DNA of 64,000 nt from Carposina sasakii (lineage: Eukaryota; Arthropoda; Insecta; Lepidoptera; Carposinidae): NCBI GenBank assembly GCA_014607495.2, contig CP053170.1, forward strand, positions 9,920,001 to 9,984,000, in the 5' to 3' direction. The position numbers and the translations under genes are program-made. The notes beneath the pieces are model-generated. The model was not told the origin of the DNA. It searched no databases and saw nothing but the letters and a program-made list of their open reading frames with translations. Shown in pieces: positions 56,896 to 64,000 of this stretch. Within the stretch, counting starts at the first letter, position 1, and every line of letters begins with the position of its first letter.

Positions 56896-56930
56896 ACTGT
56901 AAGGATGCAGTTATCCAATCACTTTATATA
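56896..56930 (-). promoter_or_regulatory. Core promoter of the glycine-rich protein gene
   Basis: TATATAAAG on the minus strand (first base 56,930) is followed about 30 bp later by TTACAGTTCAGTTG, an arthropod TCAGT-type initiator (about 56,892-56,900). The implied leader is about 35 nt before the ATG at 56,864. Spacing is textbook. Confidence 0.7.
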
Positions 56931-57159
56931 CTCAATAGCTAAGCACTAGACACGCATCCTGGGAAGGAAGTGGAAACAATGAATGCTGAACATATTTCAA
57001 GAAACCGAGCTCGGCCTTCGACTTGCAATGAGATCCTTGCTCTCATATCGGTTGGCAACAGATTTTTAGGTCTTTTCGGGCACGATATTTGTTTATTTGA
57101 AAGCTTACATACATTGTGTGAGTTAAGGTTTAGAAGGTCTAGGTAAAATAATATACCAT

Positions 57160-57478
57160 ACTAGAGAACGCCCGCGACTCCGTCCGCATGGACTGCAGAA
57201 AATCGAAATTATCTGGGATAAAAACATTTTCCCGGGATAAAAGCCTATATGTTAAATTGGACCTGTCACAATATATTCCTGAAAACTGCATCGAAATCGG
57301 TTCAGCCGTTAACGTGCACAAACGCACAGACAAACAGATAAACCGAGAAACAGACAAAAATTCCAAAAATCATCGTTTTGGGTCCTATTGCGTTGATAAA
57401 GGTCTCCTATAATATTTTTTCTCATATATCTTCCATGTACAGACAGCGATCCGTTACATTTTTATTATATGTATAGAT
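57160..57478 (+). repeat. Dispersed repeat, family C
   Basis: ACTAGAGAACGCCCGCGACT at the start, CATCGAAATCGGTTCAGCCG inside, ending TTTTTATTATATGTATAGAT. It lacks the TCTGAGATTAG segment present in the 39,631 copy. Confidence 0.8.
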
Positions 57479-57499
57479 ATAGATTATATAATCTATTAT

Positions 57500-57700
57500 G
57501 TTCCCCAAATGGGATAGCCGAAACTGCAGGATCGTATAGGAGATTCCACGGATACGTTTAGCATAGCGAGGACAGTGTAAATGATTAGTGACAAATCGAG
57601 AGAATGCCCTAATTCCTTTGTCGACTCTTACGACATACACGATAAGAAATACAGTTGACGTACTATAGTGATGCCCGTAATCAGCACAAGAACATAATTG
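57500..57700 (+). repeat. Dispersed repeat with 'GTCGACTCTTACGACATGCA' core
   Basis: GGGATAGCCGAAACTGCAGG, TTTAGCATAGCGAGGACAGT, TGTCGACTCTTACGACATAC and GATGCCCGTAATCAGCACAA. It is the most complete copy in the window and shows the order of the blocks scattered elsewhere. Confidence 0.55.
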
Positions 57701-58071
57701 GTAGTTTTTTTTTCACAAATTGTCAACCGTTGAATTTGGCACAGGCCTCGAACGGTATAGTTAGGCCACTGTATGTGCCCACCTAGAAATGTAAGCCGGA
57801 ACGTGGGATCCTTCTAAGGATTACAAACATACACACGACAGCGTTCTCAAAATGCGGTACCCAGAACCAGGACCGGATTTAGAGGTTCGGAGGCCTCGGG
57901 GCAACAAAGGAGCGCAGGCCCCTGAGCCTCAAATTATTTTCCAAATAAAACGAACAATTTTTTTCAGTCTAGTTTTTTAATAAAGAATTTATTGTGAACC
58001 CAAGTACATTCTCTTGATTGGAGTGAACATATATAGATCAATGATTTCTGTTAATATAATATTTAAGAATA

Positions 58072-58398
58072 ATGTAATCAAATATTTAAGAATAATCGAA
58101 TCAAAAATGAGGAGATCCGCAGACGTACAAAGATCACCGACATAGCTGAACGGTCCAGGGCACATAGCTCGAAGAACTGATGGCCGATGGAGTCGGAAAG
58201 TTCTAGAGTGGATACCACGTATCGGCAAGCGCAGCGTGGGAAGGCCACCCGCGAGGTGGACGGATGACCTGGCCAAGGTTGCGGGCGTCGGTTGGATGCA
58301 GGCTGCTTCCGACCGGTCGGAGTGGAGGTTGTTGGGGGAGGCCTATGTCCAACAGTGAACTTCTCAGGGCTGTAAATGATGAATGATGTAATCAAATA
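58072..58398 (+). mobile_element. RTE-like LINE C-terminal fragment with 13-bp target duplication
   Basis: ATGTAATCAAATA occurs at 58,072-58,084 and 58,386-58,398, flanking the insert. One frame reads GHIARRTDGRWSRKVLEWIP, then GRPPARWTDDLAKVAGVGWM and DRSEWRLLGEAYVQQ, followed by a stop. Upstream a different frame carries IRRRTKITDIAER, so the piece is frameshifted and 5' truncated. This is the C-terminal segment of a lepidopteran endonuclease-reverse-transcriptase. Confidence 0.85.
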
Positions 58399-58569
58399 AT
58401 CATTAATGTACAAAGTACTGTAGATAAAGGTAAAAGAGCCAAAAAGAAAATTAAAAGGAAAAGATGTTTACTGGTTAGTTGGAATTTGAAACTTTATTTT
58501 CCGAAATATCTATTACGTGGCCCCCGTTTGTGGAGGCCCCGGGCTTTCGCCCGGTTTCCCTCCCCTAAA

Positions 58570-58720
58570 TCCAGCCCTGGCCAGAACTCTAGCATTACGA
58601 AGGAGATATAACAGCCATAATCTAAGATCAGTGACAAGTTGCTAGCTCATCGTGAGGAAACGCCTCTTCCTTACGACATGCACGGAAGGAGATGCAGCTG
58701 ATGTGTGTGCAGGTGTGTGT
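58570..58720 (+). repeat. Dispersed repeat with 'ACGACATGCACGGAAGGAGA' core
   Basis: AGAACTCTAGCATTACGAAG, CTTACGACATGCACGGAAGG and AGATGCAGCTGATGTGTG are blocks of the same family as 57,500-57,700. Confidence 0.5.
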
Positions 58721-58813
58721 GATGTTATGCGTTTGCCTAGTACGGCAGTCATTTCTTTTCTTTCCTATTGCCCACTAAAGATCATTATCGTGATTGTTAT
58801 CTTAAGTAGCCCA

Positions 58814-59143
58814 GTGCCTGTACCATGAATTTGGTGAGAGCGAGATAGCTCACATCAAATTCACAGAGCTCATAACAACTAGACAAAGTAAGTGCATGTA
58901 CATTGCCTATAAAAACTCAGTTGGGAATTAGAATAGACAAGTGTTCTCAAGCTAAGACTGAATGAATTTGTCCTGAAAGAAGATTTCTAATACTTTGCAA
59001 TATTACTCCCAGAGATTTTTACACGTAAAGTACATATTCTTTCGCACTGCAAGTACATGTCTAGACCTCTTATTACATAGCTCTGTGAATTTGTCTCGTA
59101 AATGTGAGTTATCTCGCTCTCACCAAATTCATGGTACGGGCGC
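58814..59143. mobile_element. MITE family H, third copy
   Basis: GTGCCTGTACCATGAATTTG, GTGAGAGCGAGATAGCTCAC at the left; GTGAGTTATCTCGCTCTCAC, CAAATTCATGGTACGGGCGC at the right. The arms are longer and cleaner than in the other two copies. Confidence 0.85.
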
Positions 59144-59558
59144 AGGATGCTTCATAGAAATAGTACACACATTATTTATCAGCCTCTTGCGAATGTCAGT
59201 AATCTCTAGTTCTGGTTTTCAGAATATTAAGATTGGTCGCTGTTAAAATTAACTTCCATTCGATAGGGTTAATTTATACGCCTGTATCTATTTAATGCAG
59301 TATTTTAAACGCATTTCCTTTGAATTTTAACACGTTTTGATTGAGTGATGATTTATTTAATTATGTAATTTAGGTGTTTAATAATAATGTTTGTTTGTAC
59401 TATGGTTAATGAATCGTGTCGGCGGCGTTATCATCCTATGAGGATGTTGATTACATATATTAAATTCTGTCTCGAAATTAACGCCTGTGAGAGGTGTATT
59501 TAAGCTTTGCCTCCTAGGATAGCGGTGCCGCTATGCGAGATTTCCTTCACGGCCGCTA
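59144..59558. other. No gene recognised
   Basis: AT-rich DNA. No coding exon or named repeat. Confidence 0.45.
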
Positions 59559-59844
59559 TACAGGGTGTAACAAAAAGGGTATGTTAAGCGAAAAGGTATT
59601 GTAAATAGCCCACTATAGAGAACCTATCTACAAAATTTGAGACTCGAAATCACATTTTTATTTTTCAAGAAAAAAAATAAAAAAAAATTGTATGAAAATT
59701 AACGCCTGAGATATTTAAAAATTCTTCATACTATCAGGAAAAATAAACATGTGATTTCGGGTCTCAAATTTTGTAGATAGGTTCTCTATAGTGGGCTATT
59801 TACATAGCTTTTCGTTTAACATACCCTTTTTGTTACATTCTGTA
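59559..59844. mobile_element. Palindromic MITE family A, full copy
   Basis: TACAGGGTGTAACAAAAAGG at the left and CCTTTTTGTTACATTCTGTA at the right, with internal CAAAATTTGAGACTCGAAAT and its inverted copy. An A-rich loop (59,665-59,690) is expanded relative to the 851 copy. Confidence 0.85.
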
Positions 59845-59861
59845 TAATGGCACCGCTATTA

Positions 59862-60156
59862 TACAGGATGTTTTTTCGTGGTACCCTTAACGAAAGGTAC
59901 GTACGTAAATTTATAGTGTCACACTAGTTTATGTTAGTTTTTCATAGACAGGTATTAATTATTTCTCGTGAAAAAATCTTGCTATGCGTGTCAATGTGCA
60001 TTTATGCAGAAAAACGCAGTCTATTTACTTAACTTTGGACCCTAATGTCTTGGGAACCAGACACTTCCCAGGTATACTTCAATGGAGAAAAATGATTGTG
60101 ATGATGAGGAGATTCCGTAGTTTTCGGAAATGTTGACGTCCAAAAATCATCCTGTA
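59862..60156. mobile_element. Non-autonomous element, family I, inverted
   Basis: TACAGGATGTTTTTTCGTGG at the left, GACGTCCAAAAATCATCCTGTA at the right, central CTATTTACTTAACTTTGGAC and CCCAGGTATACTTCAATGGA. It lies 18 bp from the family A MITE. Confidence 0.8.
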
Positions 60157-60582
60157 GAAAAAAAAGCTTAATCCGCTCCTTAGGATCAATTAGTTGATCA
60201 CTAGTTAAGTATACAATTAGTTAGACTACGTTAAAACTACTATTGATTAGGCATTGTTTAGGCTAATCAATGTTTAATTTTGCCTAATATCGTGCTTAAA
60301 AGTTACACCGTTATAGTATATCTGATCAAATAACATACTTGGGAGCCCGCGACTTTGACTCCGTAAACTTTGGGAATCCCGTTAATTTCCGTTCCCGTGG
60401 GAATCACGGAAAATCCTGTTTTATTGCATGTCTACGTCAGCACACATCCTCGAAGTTTAGGTCTTAAATTAATACGTTTTAATGGCAATTAATTTCATAC
60501 AATTTAATTTCATATTGTTTGCAGAAAATTGTAGATTTGAAAAAAACTTTCACCTTTAAAATCCTATTTCAATCTTGATAAA

Positions 60583-60968
60583 TACAGGGTGATTTTTGGT
60601 CGTCAACGTTTCCGAAAACTACGGAATCTCCTCATCATCACGATCATTTTTCTCCATGGAAGCATACCTGGGAAGTGTCTGGTTTCCAAAATATTAGGGT
60701 CCAAAGTTGAGTAAATAGACTGCGTTTTTCTGCATAAATGCACATAGACGCGCGTAGCAAGATTTTTTCACGAGAAATAATTAATATCTGTCTATAAAAA
60801 AACTAACATAAACACTAGACACTATAAATTTCGCCAGATCAAGTAATTTAAAAAAAAATTTGAAAAAAAAAAAAAAATTCCCAGCATTTTTTTTGGCATA
60901 AACTTACTTTATTTCATGTATAGAGTACGTACCCTTCGTTAAAGGTGGCCACAAAAAAACACCCTGTA
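60583..60968. mobile_element. Non-autonomous element, family I, best copy
   Basis: TACAGGGTGATTTTTGGTCG at the left and GGTGGCCACAAAAAAACACCCTGTA-type right end, flanked by TA. The interior matches 51,261-51,640 closely over its whole length. Confidence 0.85.
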
Positions 60969-61159
60969 TAGTCTATAAGAGTTTTCTGAAATTTCCACTG
61001 GAGTGGAAAAAACGTCAATTCAGTGTGTGACGATCCTAGTGAGAAGTTATTTGGTCCATAAGAACTTCCCCCCTATGTTTGTTTTCTACTGGGTTACACC
61101 ATGGTTACACGGAAAAACTCACTGACAGATTTTGATTAAACTTGACAGTTTTATATGGT

Positions 61160-61458
61160 ACTAGCTGACCCGGCAAACGTTGTTTTGCCATGTAAAAGGG
61201 GTTGATCCTAGAGGGGTGAAAATTCATGGTTGTATGTATTTTTGTATGCTGTATCATAAAAAAATTAAAACAAAAAATTTTGTAAAAAGAAAAAATTAGA
61301 GGTGAACCACCCTTAATATTTAGGGGGATGAAAAATAGATGTTATCCGATTCTCCACCCTAACCGATATGCATGCTAAGATTTACGAAAATCGGTCGAGC
61401 CGTTTCGAAGGAGTTTAACTTCTAACACCGTGACACGAGAATTTTATATTTAAGATGT
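61160..61458 (+). repeat. Retroelement-like repeat (CTGACCCGGCAAACGTTGTT)
   Basis: ACTAGCTGACCCGGCAAACG, GAGGTGAACCACCCTTAATA, TTAGGGGGATGAAAAATAGA and CCGTTTCGAAGGAGTTTAAC, ending TATTTAAGATGTAT. It is a common lepidopteran retroposed repeat, analogous to family C but a different sequence. Confidence 0.7.
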
Positions 61459-61504
61459 ATACAGGAGATACCAAATCCCTGATGTATACATTAGACAAAG
61501 GGCG

Positions 61505-61535
61505 TTCTTCTACTAGACGACACGGCCACGGGAAA
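61505..61535. repeat. Terminal fragment of the CTAGACGACACGACCAC element
   Basis: CGTTCTTCTACTAGACGACA then CGGCCACGG only. Confidence 0.5.
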
Positions 61536-61539
61536 CCGC

Positions 61540-64000
61540 AGGAGACCACTTGTATCATATGGGTGAATTTCCCAGGTACGTTTTTAGCGCGGCGTGGATG
61601 AAAATCGTAGTGGAAAGTGCAAAATGCACATTTATTAATTTTTTTTCATTAAGTTCAGACAGTGATCTAGACTAACGTTTAAAACTTAAGACCAAAATCT
61701 ATTTGTTTACGCATTAAAAAAATTATCAAAGGCTCTAAATCTAATTGCGGTGCTATGTCCCCACTTCATTTGCAAAAATAAATTTGGCTATTTAAATTTT
61801 CGGGTGAATTAATTTAACAGAATACATACATATTTTAAAAATACATTAAATAACACTATTATTTACACCATTAGCAGTAATTTAACTTAACCCGGTAGTA
61901 CCTGTAACAGCTTTTTAAAAATGTCCCGCGGAAAAAGTCAATAACGCTGGCGCATTTTGAACATTACACTATTTCATCATAATGAATGAGATAGATGCTA
62001 AGCTATCTTTCCCCACACTGCTCTGTCAAGCCATCGTATACCAAGTACAAGGATGTTTGATACACTGAACAGTTTTCCCGCCAAAAACGTAAGTATAACC
62101 TGCGGTGGCGCAGGAATACAAATTTATCATATAACGGTGTCATGTGTATTTAAAAAACTAAAAGGCTGTTTAAAAAGAAATTTTACAGATGATTAAAGAT
62201 TAGATGTATCGACGTAATTGCAAATGAATTATTACAATTAAAATAATAGTGTCCGTTATAATTTGAAATTTGTTACTTAATTCTAAGTACGGTGTCGCAA
62301 CTCCAGTGGCTCCGGTGGCAAAAAAGAGGACCACCGTAATATAATAATGTCACCGTAATTGATATTTTGTCTTTTTGTATACAGATGACTGGAAAATGGG
62401 TATTATTTCTATTGAGATGTAAAAGTACAGCCCATTTTCTACCTTCATGGGTAGGAAGACCCATTAAAAAAATTACGGCTTCAGGGTTATGCCCCATTTT
62501 GTAATGTTTTTAAAATCACCTTGTTACTAAATGGAAATGCATAAAAAACTAAAATACGTGTATATTTCAGTAATTCAACTAGATAAATAAATATTCATTG
62601 GAGACAAAACAACAGACATCAACTTGGCATTGTCAAAGTACAATTACCAAAAGGTTTATAATTTTTTTTCCTGATTCTTTCCTATTCATTTAAAATAATG
62701 ATTTCACGTAATTCGCACACTTAATTAAACTAAATTCAAAAGGTATAGTTATGAAAAAGCTTACCAACAGCTGACTAATAAGAATTTTAAAAGTGCTATC
62801 CTATGGCGCGACAACCTTTTTTAACAAGTAACCTAAGTTTGTAGTCAAATTTAAAAAATACAAAGGTGATGAACTGACATTATAATATATAGCATAGGAA
62901 TCTTACTGCTATCCAAAGGCCTTTTCATGATGCAGTTCAACTCGAATCGAGGTCATACCGCCACCTCCATCTCGTCTTACTCCTACCCCAGGCAGCCGCT
63001 CTGTAGCATCCAGCCAGTTGCACTGTTCGTCTATCTTTCGGTGTCTAAACGACTAACATGGCCGGCACTTTTACTGTCCAGTTCCTTTTTGGTAGGCGAT
63101 TAGCATACCTAATGGTGTTCCTGATGCAGTCTGAGCACTGTAGGTCAATCGATAGACAGCATAAGCACACATATCGACAAGTAGACGTTATAAGATCATA
63201 GGAAGGGATCCGTTCCTAAATGAACTAAGTTCTTCCAGGCACTTAAGATTCATCTCTCAATATTAATAGCTGACCAATAAGAATGTAATATTTTTCTTAG
63301 TCCTGACTGTTCTCAGAAAAAATATCTATATATTGAATGTTCTACTGGCCTAGTAGGTGTACTCATGCACATAATTATTATCTACTTCAATCCCACGTTT
63401 TGTGATATTGATTATGACTTGGCCTTCGGTTCAAACTCAAGGAAACTACCCAAAATTGCTACTATAAACCCGAGTAACTTTGCGATAAACCCGAGTAGCT
63501 TGAACAAGTACGCCTGATGATAACAGAAGAGTTCTACATTCTACTTACCTCAATATAACACTGCTATAGGCTGTAGCGCCACGGAATGTATTTTTTGAAA
63601 CCTATATTGGTCAGCTGCTAGAAAGCTTTCTCATAATAAATTACACCTTTTTGAGTAGCTTATTAAATAAGGAATTTAGTTTGATAAAGGGTACGCATGA
63701 CGCAGTATATTATTTTGAAAGAGTAGGGGCTTAATTGGCAAAAACATTTAACAAATTTTGCTTGACCATTCCATGTTGATAGATTTTTGGGAGGTCAAAG
63801 TATAAAATGTGATTTATTTCTTATATTCTATTCTACTCATCTAAAAGGAGATTTAAAAAATAATAATAAAATGTCATATCTCCGACACTGTGAATTTCCG
63901 GATGGGGTGTTCCTTATATATAAAGGTAGCTAACGAGGTGCACTTTCAAATGTGAAAAGAAATGATCCTTATTTCTGGTTTTCGAAGATTTTTACGTACA
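61540..64000. other. No gene recognised
   Basis: AT-rich DNA to the right edge. The 74-codon minus-strand frame at 62,273-62,497 has no motif or splice support. No repeat shared with the rest of the window was noticed. Confidence 0.45.

Noticed and set aside
58078..58413. 95- and 111-codon minus-strand open frames
   Set aside because: Antisense to the RTE-like reverse-transcriptase fragment.
1..64000. CRISPR array or prokaryotic-type defence system
   Set aside because: The short repeats seen are dispersed MITE, SINE and LINE pieces or TACC microsatellites. There are no regularly spaced repeats and the genes are intron-containing insect genes.

Overview
The window is nuclear DNA of an insect, almost certainly a moth or butterfly (Lepidoptera). 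Genes are split by GT-AG introns, intergenic DNA is AT-rich with many TACC/GGTA micro-repeats, and the interspersed repeats are of types familiar from Lepidoptera: endonuclease-reverse-transcriptase LINE ends, the 'GGCCAAGTGCGAGTCGGACT' repeat, tRNA-derived SINEs and many palindromic MITEs. I found no bacterial operon, CRISPR array or viral gene cluster. Gene assignments come from reading the translations. Exon borders come from splice sites that keep the reading frame.

Five protein genes are supported. (1) At the left edge, minus strand, the first coding exon (467-641) of a gene I do not recognise, with a C-x2-C motif; the gene continues left out of the window. A YY1-type core promoter and a splice donor at about 20,720-21,025 may be its distant untranslated first exon. 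(2) Minus strand, 24,993-42,792: a six-exon gene for a FERM-RING E3 ubiquitin ligase, the insect counterpart of MYLIP/IDOL (Drosophila defense repressor 1, Dnr1). All six exons join in frame to 486 residues. Its first intron, about 12.9 kb, fills most of 29.8-42.7 kb. (3) Plus strand, 44,367-46,313: the four-exon gene for V-ATPase subunit G (Vha13), 117 residues, head-to-head with Dnr1. (4) Minus strand, 48,387-54,497: an eight-exon secreted S1-family serine protease homologue, 414 residues. It keeps the catalytic His but has Asn for Asp and Ala for Ser, so it is probably not an active protease. (5) Minus strand, 55,300-56,864: a three-exon gene for a 113-residue secreted glycine-rich, cuticle-type protein with a clear TATA box and poly(A) signal.

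The rest is a dense repeat landscape. The left third (1-23 kb) and right third (46-61 kb) carry many MITE, SINE and LINE fragments, several nested in one another. The long Dnr1 intron (30-42 kb) and the last 2.5 kb are AT-rich with few recognisable repeats. The introns of the protease homologue are loaded with short terminal-inverted-repeat elements, one ending about 26 bp from a splice acceptor. A LINE-tail insertion with a 19-bp target duplication sits beside the acceptor of the Dnr1 RING exon.

I found no unambiguous new biological system. The most notable points are the doubly inactivated protease homologue, transposon insertions at splice acceptors, the large fold-back element split by another repeat, and the unidentified gene at the left edge.
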